From the NCBI GenBank assembly GCA_963740395.1, contig CAVUEP010000057.1:1-36551 (forward strand): 36,551 nt of DNA, read 5' to 3'. The DNA comes from CADEEN01 sp963740395. Its GTDB lineage: Bacteria > Pseudomonadota > Gammaproteobacteria > Burkholderiales > Burkholderiaceae_C. Each line of letters opens with the position of its first letter. Position 1 is the stretch's first letter. Below the pieces are notes generated by a model. It was not told where the DNA came from. It made no database searches and saw nothing but the letters and a program-made list of their open reading frames with translations. Shown here piece by piece: positions 10,363 to 17,942 of this stretch. The translations under genes were made by a program, and so were the position numbers.

Positions 10363-11298
10363 ATGAACACAGCCACCGCCACCGCTGCCACTTCCCAACT
10401 CGCCCTGCGCAATCCGTGGGCAATGGTGCCGCCGATCGGCGACATCAATGCCTACATTTCTGCCGCGCACCGGATTCCGCTGCTGACGCCGCAGGAAGAG
10501 GCCGATTTCGCCCGCCGCCTGCGCGACACAGGGGATCTGGAGGCTGCTGGTCGCCTGGTGCTGTCGCACCTGCGGTTGGTGGTCTCCGTGTCGCGCCAGT
10601 ACCTCGGGTACGGCCTGCCGCAGGGCGACCTGATCCAGGAAGGCAATGTCGGCCTGATGAAGGCCGTCAGGCGCTTCGACCCCGAGCAGGGGGTGCGGTT
10701 GGTGAGTTATGCGCTGCACTGGATTCGGGCGGAGATTCACGAATACATCCTGAAGAACTGGCGCATGGTCAAGGTCGCCACGACCAAGGCCCAGCGCAAG
10801 TTGTTCTTCAATCTGCGCTCGATGAAGCAGGGCCTTCGCGCCGGGGCTCCCGACGGCGACACCCACCGCAGCACCTTGAGTCCGACCGAGGTCAAAAGCG
10901 TGGCGCAGCAGCTCAACGTCAAGCCCGAGGAAGTCGTGGAGATGGAATCGCGCATGTCCGGCGGCGATGTGCCGCTGGAGCCGCAAGGCACGGACGACGG
11001 CGAAGAGGCCTACGCCCCGATCGCCTACCTTGCCGACGAGACCAACGAACCGACCCAGGTTCTCGACGCCCGCAAGCGTGACGAACTGGCCGGTGAGGGC
11101 ATCGGCCGGGCGCTGGACGCGCTGGACGCGCGCAGCCGCCGCATCGTCGAGGAGCGCTGGCTCAATGTCAATGACGACAGTTCGGGCGGCATGACGCTGC
11201 ATGAATTGGCCGCCGAGTACGGCGTCAGCGCCGAGCGGATCCGCCAGATCGAAGTGGCCGCCATGAAGAAGATGCGCGGGGCGTTGCAGGCGGGTTGA
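10363..11298 (+). CDS. rpoH: RNA polymerase sigma factor RpoH (sigma 32)
   Basis: The heat-shock sigma factor directs RNA polymerase to chaperone and protease promoters. The 311-residue product has region 2 (LVVSVSRQYLGYGLPQGDLI, then GLMKAVRRFDPEQGVRLVSYALHWIRAEI), the RpoH-specific box QRKLFFNLR, and region 4 with a helix-turn-helix (LAAEYGVSAERIRQIEVAAMKKMR). The ATG at 10363 (MNTATATA) is preferred over 10324 because the latter lies almost on the CIRCE element. Regulation by HrcA is inferred from CIRCE. The gene faces the SCO gene across a palindromic repeat. Confidence 0.96.
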   Translation: MNTATATAATSQLALRNPWAMVPPIGDINAYISAAHRIPLLTPQEEADFARRLRDTGDLEAAGRLVLSHLRLVVSVSRQYLGYGLPQGDLIQEGNVGLMKAVRRFDPEQGVRLVSYALHWIRAEIHEYILKNWRMVKVATTKAQRKLFFNLRSMKQGLRAGAPDGDTHRSTLSPTEVKSVAQQLNVKPEEVVEMESRMSGGDVPLEPQGTDDGEEAYAPIAYLADETNEPTQVLDARKRDELAGEGIGRALDALDARSRRIVEERWLNVNDDSSGGMTLHELAAEYGVSAERIRQIEVAAMKKMRGALQAG

Positions 11299-11310
11299 CG
11301 CTGGCGCCGT

Positions 11311-11417
11311 AGCGCGGGAGTGCGCGTCGAGCCAAGTAAACGCCGCGGATCCGGCTTTGCCGGTCTGCTGGCGTTGCCCCCTTGAGGGGGAGCGCCGAAG
11401 GCGCTACGGGGGTGGGC
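11311..11417. repeat. GC-rich palindromic intergenic repeat, copy 1
   Basis: This element fills the gap between the convergent rpoH and SCO genes. It contains two adjacent hairpins: CCCCC-TTGA-GGGGG at 11377-11390 and AGCGCC-GAA-GGCGCT at 11391-11405. It aligns along its length with 14117-14235, sharing CGCCGCGGAT, GCTGGCG and the G-rich tail. At this position it could serve as a two-way transcription end, although no T tract follows. Confidence 0.75.
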
Positions 11418-11420
11418 TTA

Positions 11421-12014
11421 TCAGGCGCCGGCAATCAGTTGCTTGAGGTCGCTCGCCATCGCGTCGACCCCGCCGCCGTGGCGAATGAACAGCCGGATCC
11501 GGCCCTGGGTGTCGAACACATAGGAGCCCGCCGTGTGGTCCATGGTGTAGCTGCCTTCGGTCTTGCCCGGCACCTTGGCGTAGAAGACCTTGAACTCCTT
11601 GGCCGCCGCCCGGGTCTGCTCGAGCGAGCCGCGCAGCGCGACGACGTCGCGGCCAAAGCTGGCCGCATAGGCTGACAGCACTTCGGGCGTGTCGCGCTCG
11701 GGGTCGACCGTGACCAGGATCGGCTGCACCTTGTCGCCGTCGGCGCCGAGCTTGCTCTTGACTTCGGCAATCTCGGCCAGCGTGGTCGGGCACACATCGG
11801 GGCATTGCGTGTAGCCGAAGAAAACCACCACGACCTTGCCCTTGAACTCGTTCAGGACGCGCGGCTTGCCGCTCGTGTCAGGCAAGGAAAGCTGGCGCGC
11901 GTATTCGGCGCCGGTGATGTCGATACCCTTGAAGGCCACCTTCTCGGCACTGCAGGCAGCCAGCCCGCACACAAGCATTGCAGTCAACGCGACACGACGG
12001 CTGAGGGCATTCAT
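11421..12014 (-). CDS. SCO1/SenC-family copper chaperone lipoprotein
   Basis: SCO proteins deliver copper to, or reduce, the CuA site of cytochrome oxidase subunit II. The 197-residue product has a lipoprotein signal (LAAC, lipidated Cys21), a thioredoxin-like fold, the copper motif CPDVC (Cys71 and Cys75) and the third ligand His160 in MDHTAG. It is the last gene of the oxidase assembly run. Its ATG overlaps the ctaB stop as ATGA, which indicates translational coupling. It acts on the outer face of the inner membrane. The family identification is firm. Confidence 0.95.
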   Translation of the reverse strand: MNALSRRVALTAMLVCGLAACSAEKVAFKGIDITGAEYARQLSLPDTSGKPRVLNEFKGKVVVVFFGYTQCPDVCPTTLAEIAEVKSKLGADGDKVQPILVTVDPERDTPEVLSAYAASFGRDVVALRGSLEQTRAAAKEFKVFYAKVPGKTEGSYTMDHTAGSYVFDTQGRIRLFIRHGGGVDAMASDLKQLIAGA

Positions 12015-12946
12015 CGGGCAAAGATCCAGGGCGAGAGGTAGTGATCGAGCAGTAGCGAGGCAAACAGCAGCGACAGGTGCCAGATCGAAAAGCGGAACGT
12101 GTACCGCGCCAGCGCTTCACTGTAACTGCGCCAGAGTTTCCAGGCCAGAACGATAAACCAGGCGCCCAGGACCATGGCGGCCGTCAGATAGATCGGCCCG
12201 CTCATGCCGTGCACATAGGGCAAGAGCGTGGCCGCAAACAGCACCAGCGTGTAGAGCAGGATCTGCAGCCGCGTGTACGCGTTGCCATGCGTCACCGGCA
12301 GCATCGGCAGGCCCGCACGCGCGTAGTCCTCGCTGCGGTACAGCGCCAGGGCCCAAAAATGCGGTGGCGTCCAGAGAAAGATGATCAGGACCAGCAACCA
12401 GGCTTCGGCGCCGACTTCGCCGCGCATGGCAGCCCAGCCCAGCAACGGCGGCATCGCCCCCGACGCACCGCCGATGACGATGTTCTGCGGCGTGGCGGGC
12501 TTGAGCAGCACGGTGTAGACGACCGCGTAGCCGACGAAGGTGGCCAGCGTCAGCCACATCGTCAGCGCATTGACCCAGACCAGCAACAACGCGCTGCCGG
12601 CCAGGCACAGCAGACCCGAGAAGATCAGGGTGTGGGAGTTGCCGAGTTCACCCTTGGCGGTGGCGCGCCACGCCGTGCGCGTCATCTTGGCGTCGATGCG
12701 CTGCTCGACCACGCAATTGAAGGCCGCGGCAGCTGCCGCGACGAGCCAGATCCCTGCCGCGGCAGCCAACAACACGCGCCAGTCGGGCGCCGCGGGCTCG
12801 GCCAACAGCATGCCGATGACTGCGCAGAAGACGATCAGTTGCACGACGCGCGGCTTGGTCAGCGCGTAGAACTGGCGCACGCGCGATGCGCTGACCGGCG
12901 TGGGGCTGGCCGGCGCAGAAACGGTGGGCGTGGACGAAGTGGACAT
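12011..12946 (-). CDS. ctaB: Protoheme IX farnesyltransferase (heme O synthase)
   Basis: CtaB/CyoE transfers a farnesyl group to heme b to make heme O, the precursor of heme A. The 311-residue product shows about nine membrane helices. Prenyltransferase motifs include NCVVEQRIDAKMTRT near residue 85 and YRSEDYARAGLPMLP in a later loop. The frame is open upstream to 12979, but that would overlap ctaA; the ATG at 12946 (MSTSSTP) lies 22 bases after the ctaA stop. The gene sits between ctaA and the SCO gene, as expected for a heme A and copper assembly operon. Confidence 0.96.
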   Translation of the reverse strand: MSTSSTPTVSAPASPTPVSASRVRQFYALTKPRVVQLIVFCAVIGMLLAEPAAPDWRVLLAAAAGIWLVAAAAAAFNCVVEQRIDAKMTRTAWRATAKGELGNSHTLIFSGLLCLAGSALLLVWVNALTMWLTLATFVGYAVVYTVLLKPATPQNIVIGGASGAMPPLLGWAAMRGEVGAEAWLLVLIIFLWTPPHFWALALYRSEDYARAGLPMLPVTHGNAYTRLQILLYTLVLFAATLLPYVHGMSGPIYLTAAMVLGAWFIVLAWKLWRSYSEALARYTFRFSIWHLSLLFASLLLDHYLSPWIFAR

Positions 12947-12968
12947 GGTGCGCGAGCCGTCAATTCTC

Positions 12969-14106
12969 TTACAGGCCACCCGGCCGCACGGCGCGCGATG
13001 CCGGCAGCTCGCCCGCAGCCGCGCGCGACAGCAATGAAGTCAGCAGCATGGTCAGCATGGCGGCGCCCGCGGTGTGCGCCACCGCAGCCACCAGCGGCCA
13101 GCCGAGCACGACGTTGGACAGCCCCGTGACCAGTTGCCACGCGCCGAGTGCCGCCAGGCCGAGGCCATAGCGCCGCAGCACCGCGTCGCCGCTGGCGCGC
13201 AGGCGCCAGATCAGCCAAGCCAGCGCCGCCAGCAAGACCAATGCAAGCACGCGGTGCATGACATGGATCGCAGTCAGCGCCGCAAACGGCAGGAACTCGC
13301 CGCCGGCCGTCTGGCCCAGTTCGCGACGCAACGTGAATGCGTGCGCGAAGTCCATTTCAGGCCACCATAGGCCCTGACAGGTCGGGAAGTCACGGCATGC
13401 CAGCACGGCGTAGTTGGTGCTGACCCAACCCCCGAGCGCGACCTGCAGCAGCGTCAGCCCGGCAACGACCCAGGCCGCGACGACGAGCCCGCGTGGCAAC
13501 GCCAAGGGCCGCGGCGCAAAGGCCTGGTCCTGTGCCACGAGCAACACCAGCAGGCCAAGCCCGCCGAGCAGGTGCAGCGTGACGATCGCCGGGTACAGCT
13601 TCATGGTCACGGTGAGCGCGCCGAACGCGCCCTGCACGATGACCCAGACCAGGGTCAGGGTGGCCCACCAGGGCGACGGCGCCAGATCGCGCTCGCGCCG
13701 CAGCCACCAACTCATGGCGGTCATGACCATGATCAGCACCCCGACCGCCGTGGCCAGGTAGCGATGCACCATCTCGACCCAGGCCTTGCCATGCGTCACG
13801 GGGCCGTCCGGCATGCGCGCTCTGTGCCGCCCCGATCTCGGCGCGCGCGCCCAGCGGGCTGGCGCTGCCGTAGCAGCCGGGCCAGTCGGGACAGCCCAGG
13901 CCCGAATCGGTCAAGCGCGTGAAGGCGCCGAACAGCACCAGGTCGAACGTCAGAAAGAGAGTCAGCAGCGTCAGGGCATGCAGGCGCCGCGTCGGCGTCG
14001 CGCCGCGATGGCGCAGCCACAACCACGCCAGCGGGCCCAGCGCAATGACGATGCCCAGCAGCGCCATGCGCAGCACAGGGGTCCAGTCGATCAGTTCCGC
14101 AGTCAT
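12969..14106 (-). CDS. ctaA: Heme A synthase CtaA/COX15, one frame break
   Basis: COX15 oxidises the C8 methyl of heme O to give heme A. The protein has about eight helices in two four-helix halves. Heme-ligating histidines lie in EMVHRYLATAVG, TLHLLGG, AIHVMHRVLA and VAHTAGA. Paired cysteine motifs GCPDWPGC and CRDFPTCQG are typical of the proteobacterial class. The first part (from 14106) and the second part (to 12969) are in different frames; the break lies near 13815-13822, where removing one base joins the halves into about 378 residues. No conserved segment is missing, so a sequence error is likely. The upstream gap is filled by a palindromic repeat. Confidence 0.93.
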
Positions 14107-14116
14107 TTCAGGTCGG

Positions 14117-14235
14117 TGAGGCGCGATGGAATGCGAGGCGCGTCAAGCCCAGCCAAGCGACCGCCGCGGATCGGGCTCCGCCCGGCCGCTGGCGGTGCCC
14201 CCTGGGGGGAGCGGCGCAGCCGCTTCGGGGGGAGC
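14117..14235. repeat. GC-rich palindromic intergenic repeat, copy 2
   Basis: This element fills nearly all of the spacer between ctaA and the SCO-like gene. It shares the order of copy 1: an AGCCAAG block, CGCCGCGGATC, CGCTGGCGGTG, a CCCCCTGGGGGG palindrome, a stem AGCGGC-GCA-GCCGCT and a G-rich tail. By eye about three quarters of aligned positions agree with copy 1. Confidence 0.75.
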
Positions 14236-14236
14236 G

Positions 14237-15028
14237 TCATCTCCCCGGACGGTCCCAGAACGACGAGGCACGCAGCAGCTTGTCAATGTCGCGCTTGAAC
14301 TTGGCGGCATCGGCGTGGGGCGGCGCGCGCATCATCCACTGACCCATCGGGTCGACGACGTACAGGTGCGACTCGAGCGATTCGCCCGGTGCGGCGTCGA
14401 GCCATTGCTGCAGCGCCGGCGAGTGCACCCGCAGCACCTGCGTGGCGGGCGCTGCGGCCAGCGCGTCCAGCAGCGCGGGAGCAATCGGGCCGTCGTCGGT
14501 TACGAGCCAGAGTTTGTCGATGCGATCGCGCTCTCGACCCGTCATTTCACGCAGCTGGCGTTGAAGGTAGAGACGCTGCTCGCAATCGCTGTCACAGGCA
14601 CTGCGGCCCACCGCAACCAGCAGCCATTGCCCGCGCAGAGACGCCGCGCTGACTGCGCGACCGTCGAGCTCCGTCAGCGCAAGGTCGGCCGGCATTTCGC
14701 GCGACGGCTGGATCAAGGTGGCGAAGTTGCTGCGGCCTTCGGGGCGCAGCACATAGAAGGCAAAGTAGGACGCGAGCACCGGTGCGGCACAGGCGAGCAG
14801 CACCAGCAGCATGTTCAGGCGGCCACGCAGCGTGCGGCGCTGCAACTCGTCACGGGCCACATCGGCGTGAGGCATGGCATGCACCGTCAGGTGCAGGGGC
14901 TCAGCCGGGATCGCCGGCCCGCCCGGCGATGCCTCGCCTTGCGCGGGCTGCGGCGGCTGCGACGCCGCAGCCCGGAGGCTCTCAGCGGCGGGCCCGGCGG
15001 CGGGGTTGGATGATTTGAAACCAGACAT
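14237..15028 (-). CDS. SCO-like membrane-anchored thioredoxin-fold candidate in the cox cluster
   Basis: I do not recognise a named family with certainty. The product has a variable Pro/Ala-rich N-terminus, one membrane helix (about residues 69-90), and a periplasmic domain with a strand-like WLLVAVG stretch leading into CDSDC (Cys145 and Cys149), then LWLVTDD, resembling the CxxxC layout of SCO proteins. Similar proteins between SURF1 and ctaA in Burkholderiales are annotated as hypothetical or oxidase-assembly proteins. The position suggests copper or thiol handling for the oxidase. The start is uncertain: 15028 overlaps the SURF1 end by 47 bases, while the ATG at 14875 would avoid overlap but keep only a short leader before the helix. 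Neither has a clear ribosome site. Confidence 0.75.
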   Translation of the reverse strand: MSGFKSSNPAAGPAAESLRAAASQPPQPAQGEASPGGPAIPAEPLHLTVHAMPHADVARDELQRRTLRGRLNMLLVLLACAAPVLASYFAFYVLRPEGRSNFATLIQPSREMPADLALTELDGRAVSAASLRGQWLLVAVGRSACDSDCEQRLYLQRQLREMTGRERDRIDKLWLVTDDGPIAPALLDALAAAPATQVLRVHSPALQQWLDAAPGESLESHLYVVDPMGQWMMRAPPHADAAKFKRDIDKLLRASSFWDRPGR

Positions 15029-15716
15029 AGAGGACGACAATCAGCGCCGACAGCGCAAACCACTGTGCGGCATAACCATGGTTCTTGGCCGCGCCGGACG
15101 CCGGCGCTTGCCAGTCGCGTCGCAGACCATCACCGGACGTGGCCGACGAGTCGGCCAGCAGCACCGACAGAGGTCGCAGCCTGAGCCCGGTTTCGCGGGC
15201 ATACGCGTCAAGGTCTAGATTTTGACGGATCACGCCGCTCTCGACCGCACCGAAGTCAAACAAACGTGCGGGCGGCGGGGCAATACGCCCCTGGACCTCG
15301 ACCGAGCCTGCGGGCGTAGGCACCGTGGTCACGCGGCTGCGGTCCTGGAAGTCGCGCGGCATCCATCCCCGTTGCACCACCACGGCGCTGCCATCGGCGA
15401 GCAGCAGCGGCGTCAGCACGAAGAAGCCGGGGCGGCCGTCGAGTTGCCGGTTGTCGAGGTAGACGGTGTGCGCACTCGACCAGCGACCCGTCAGGCGAAC
15501 TTGGCGGTGCTGCTGCATCGAGGCCGCCTGTGCATCGCTGGCGAGGTCGGCAGCGCTGTCTACGGCCGGCAGGCGCGAGCGTTCGTCGAGGGCGGCCTGC
15601 AAGGCCAGCTTCTGGCCCGCGCGATCGAGTTGCCACCAGCCCAGCCGCGCGGTCAGCAGGGCGCCTGCCGCTGCGGCGATCGCGACCAGCCACCAGCGCT
15701 GTCGGGCGCTCAGCAT
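14982..15716 (-). CDS. SURF1-family cytochrome oxidase assembly protein
   Basis: SURF1/Shy1 assists heme a insertion into oxidase subunit I. The 244-residue product has the family layout: an N-terminal membrane helix (about 7-25), a periplasmic beta-rich domain with VYLDNRQLDGRPGFFVLTPL and VVVQRGWMPRD, and a C-terminal helix ending in a basic RRRARR tail. The ATG at 15716 gives a proper first helix; the open frame continues much further upstream without coding character. Its start lies 27 bases from the divergent DUF2909 gene, so its promoter probably lies inside that gene or transcription passes through it antisense. Confidence 0.93.
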   Translation of the reverse strand: MLSARQRWWLVAIAAAAGALLTARLGWWQLDRAGQKLALQAALDERSRLPAVDSAADLASDAQAASMQQHRQVRLTGRWSSAHTVYLDNRQLDGRPGFFVLTPLLLADGSAVVVQRGWMPRDFQDRSRVTTVPTPAGSVEVQGRIAPPPARLFDFGAVESGVIRQNLDLDAYARETGLRLRPLSVLLADSSATSGDGLRRDWQAPASGAAKNHGYAAQWFALSALIVVLYVWFQIIQPRRRARR

Positions 15717-15743
15717 CGTGCCGTCGCAGTGAGAGAATTGCGC

Positions 15744-15965
15744 ATGAAAGTCGTGATCATCGTGGCGCTGATCTGCATCCTGGGCGCCCTGGCCAGTGCC
15801 GGCGCGTTCATGCTGCGCAAGCCGGGCCAAGGCAAGCAGCGCGATTCGCGCATGGCATGGGCACTGGCTGTGCGTGTGGGGCTGTCGGTCGCGCTGTTCC
15901 TGTTCATTCTGCTGGCCTGGATGATGGGCTGGATCGTACCGACGGGCCTGCCCACAGGGCGCTGA
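15744..15965 (+). CDS. Twin-transmembrane DUF2909 protein
   Basis: A 73-residue protein with two hydrophobic helices (about 3-22 and 43-65) joined by a basic loop KPGQGKQRDSR. It matches the DUF2909 'twin transmembrane protein' that sits inside betaproteobacterial cox clusters on the opposite strand. GAGAGA upstream could be a ribosome site, while GAGAAT five bases before the ATG could instead be a -10 box. Its function is unknown; location suggests oxidase assembly or stability. A convergent terminator separates it from coxC. Confidence 0.85.
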   Translation: MKVVIIVALICILGALASAGAFMLRKPGQGKQRDSRMAWALAVRVGLSVALFLFILLAWMMGWIVPTGLPTGR

Positions 15966-15988
15966 GCCCGGGCCCACGTCCAAAGCAA

Positions 15989-16009
15989 AAGAGCGCCTCG
16001 CGGCGCTCT
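15989..16009. terminator. Bidirectional terminator between DUF2909 and coxC
   Basis: The stem GAGCGCC-TCGC-GGCGCTC (15991-16008) gains one more A:T pair at its base. On the minus strand it is followed by TTTTGCTTT, a good tail for ending coxC transcripts. On the plus strand it follows the DUF2909 stop by about 24 bases with a weaker T content. Confidence 0.8.
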
Positions 16010-16035
16010 CTTGGAAACGCGCATCGCGCCCCGGG

Positions 16036-16924
16036 TCACATCCAGTAGACGACGATGTACAGGCCGAGCCAGACCACGTCGACGAAGTGCCAGTACCAGG
16101 CCGCGCCCTCGAAGCCGAAATGGCGCTCCGGCGTGAAGTGGCCCTTCATGATGCGCAGCGTGATGAACAGCAGCATCAACATGCCCACCAGGACGTGAAA
16201 GCCGTGGAAGCCGGTGAGCATGAAGAAGGTCGAACCGAAGATGCCGCTCGACAACTTCAGGTTCAGGTCGCGGTAGGCATGCATGTACTCGTAGGCCTGC
16301 ACGCCGACGAAGGTCGCGCCCAGGATCACCGTGATCCACATCCACAGCACCGTCTTGCTGCGCTGACCTGCGATCAGGGCGTGGTGCGCGATGGTCAGCG
16401 TCACGCCCGAGGTCAGCAGCAAGCGCGGTGTTGAGCGTCGGCAGCGGCCAGGGGCCGATGACCGAGAACGGCTCCACCGTGCCCGCGGGCGACGCCGTGA
16501 TGCCCGGACCGGCGCTCGGCCAGATCGCCTTGAAGTCGGGCCACAGGATCTGGTGGTCCAGATCGCCGAGCATCGGCAGCGCATGCACGCGCGCCCAGTA
16601 CAGGGCGCCGAAGAAGGCGCTGAAGAACATCACCTCGGAGAAGATGAACCAGCTCATGCTCCAGCGGTAGGACACGTCGACGCGGTCGCTGTACTGGCCG
16701 GTTTCGCTCTCGCCGATGGCATCGCGGAACCACTGGAACATGACCACCGACCACATCGCCAGGCCGAAGAACACGAACCACTTGCCCCACGAGGCGCCGT
16801 TTACCCATTGGCCACCGCCAAAGATGATCAACAGCATGGCGATCGCCGTCATCGCCGGATGGCGCGATGGTGCGGGCACGAAGTAATAGGGCGCGGCCCC
16901 GGTCTGGTGTGTCGCTGCGGACAT
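16036..16924 (-). CDS. coxC: Cytochrome c oxidase subunit III, one frame break
   Basis: Subunit III of the aa3-type oxidase, a multi-helix membrane protein that stabilises proton uptake by subunit I. The N-terminal part has HPAMTAIAMLLIIFGGGQWV and MSWFIFSEVMFFSAFFGALYW; the C-terminal part has TGFHGFHVLVGM and GFEGAAWYWHFVDVVW, both hallmarks of the family. The frames join if one base at 16423 is removed (NTA then LLLTSGVTLT), giving about 295 residues. The insertion of roughly 35 residues between the third and fourth helices (around PLPTLN) is common in betaproteobacteria. The break is probably a sequence error. Confidence 0.95.
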
Positions 16925-16974
16925 GTTCTGTGTACTCCTCGATCCGATTCGAAAACTCTGTTTATCGTTGCGCG

Positions 16975-17214
16975 TCAGCCAGCGACACCGCTGGCCACGA
17001 TCCATCTCACCAAGATCCCCAGTGCGACCACGAAGACCACCGCGCAAACCACCCCGACGATGACGACGTGCACGGGGTTGAGTCGGGCCACGTCACTGTC
17101 GTTGTCGCTCGACTTTCGAACGCCGAAGAACGACCAGGCCACGGCCTTGAAGGTCTGCGCCAGCGAGCCCTTGCGCGCGGCCGCCTGCCTGAGGTCAGCG
17201 CCCGCGTCGCTCAC
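16975..17214 (-). CDS. DUF2970 small membrane protein
   Basis: A 79-residue protein with an N-terminal amphipathic stretch (SLAQTFKAVAWSFFGVRKS) and one C-terminal membrane helix (about 50-75), matching DUF2970 proteins found between ctaG and coxC in betaproteobacteria. The GTG start at 17214 overlaps the ctaG stop as GTGA, so it should be translationally coupled. The function is unknown; its constant place in the operon suggests a role in oxidase biogenesis. Confidence 0.85.
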   Translation of the reverse strand: MSDAGADLRQAAARKGSLAQTFKAVAWSFFGVRKSSDNDSDVARLNPVHVVIVGVVCAVVFVVALGILVRWIVASGVAG

Positions 17215-17810
17215 AGCGCAGCTCCGGGCTGTTTGGCGGCAAGCTGTTTGCCCTTGACCTCGAAGAAGGTGTAGGACAGCGTGATCGTGTGCACATCCTT
17301 GGGCAGCTTGGGGTCGATGACGAAGGCCACCGGCCACCGCCGGCTCTCGCCCGGCGCCAGCGTGTACTCGTTGAAGCAGAAGCACTCGAGCTTGTTGAAA
17401 TGCGCGCTGGCCTGCATGGGCGCGTAACTCGGAATCGCCTGCGCGGCCAGGGTTCGGTTCTGAATATTGCGGAACTCGTACATTACGGTCGTCAGCTCGC
17501 CGGGATGGACTTCGAGCGAGCGCTGTGCGGGCTTGAAGTCGAACGGGCCGCGCGAATTGGCATCGAACTCGACCGTGATCGTGCGCGAGCGATCGATCTG
17601 CGTGTTGCTGCCGATCGTCGGTTTGCCCACGCCGCTGACCTGCCGTTCCGACAGCGACAGCACGTTGATGCCCAGGGCCTCGCAGATCGACTTGTACAAC
17701 GGCACCAGCGCGTAGCCGAAGCCGAACATCAAGGCCGCGATGACCGCGAGCTTGAGCACCAGCGCGCGGTTGTCGCGCTGCAGGCGTCGGGTTCGAAGCG
17801 GGCTCGTCAT
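17211..17810 (-). CDS. ctaG: Cytochrome c oxidase assembly protein CtaG/COX11
   Basis: COX11 delivers copper to the CuB site of subunit I. The 199-residue product has one N-terminal helix (about 17-38) and a periplasmic immunoglobulin-like domain with the copper-binding motif ECFCFNEYTLAPGE, followed by a conserved DPKLPKDVHTITLSYTFF segment. The length is typical. It lies in the cox operon, ten bases after the small assembly gene and overlapping DUF2970. Confidence 0.96.
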   Translation of the reverse strand: MTSPLRTRRLQRDNRALVLKLAVIAALMFGFGYALVPLYKSICEALGINVLSLSERQVSGVGKPTIGSNTQIDRSRTITVEFDANSRGPFDFKPAQRSLEVHPGELTTVMYEFRNIQNRTLAAQAIPSYAPMQASAHFNKLECFCFNEYTLAPGESRRWPVAFVIDPKLPKDVHTITLSYTFFEVKGKQLAAKQPGAAL

Positions 17811-17820
17811 CGTTGTCGCC

Positions 17821-17937
17821 TCAGCCGCCGGTGACGAGGATCTTGATCACGAAGCCACCGGCAAAGCAGGCCGCCAGCGCAGCCAGCATCCAGCCGAGCC
17901 TGCGGTTGGCCTTGCGTTGCGATTCGCTCAGTGCCAT
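17821..17937 (-). CDS. Cytochrome oxidase small assembly protein (38 aa)
   Basis: A 38-residue protein with a basic N-terminus (SESQRKANRRLGW) and one membrane helix (about 17-35). It lies between coxA and ctaG with gaps of 5 and 10 bases. Proteins of this size and sequence style at this position in Burkholderiales are annotated as cytochrome oxidase small assembly protein. It is easily missed because of its length. The role is inferred from position only. Confidence 0.75.
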   Translation of the reverse strand: MALSESQRKANRRLGWMLAALAACFAGGFVIKILVTGG

Positions 17938-17942
17938 CTCGG

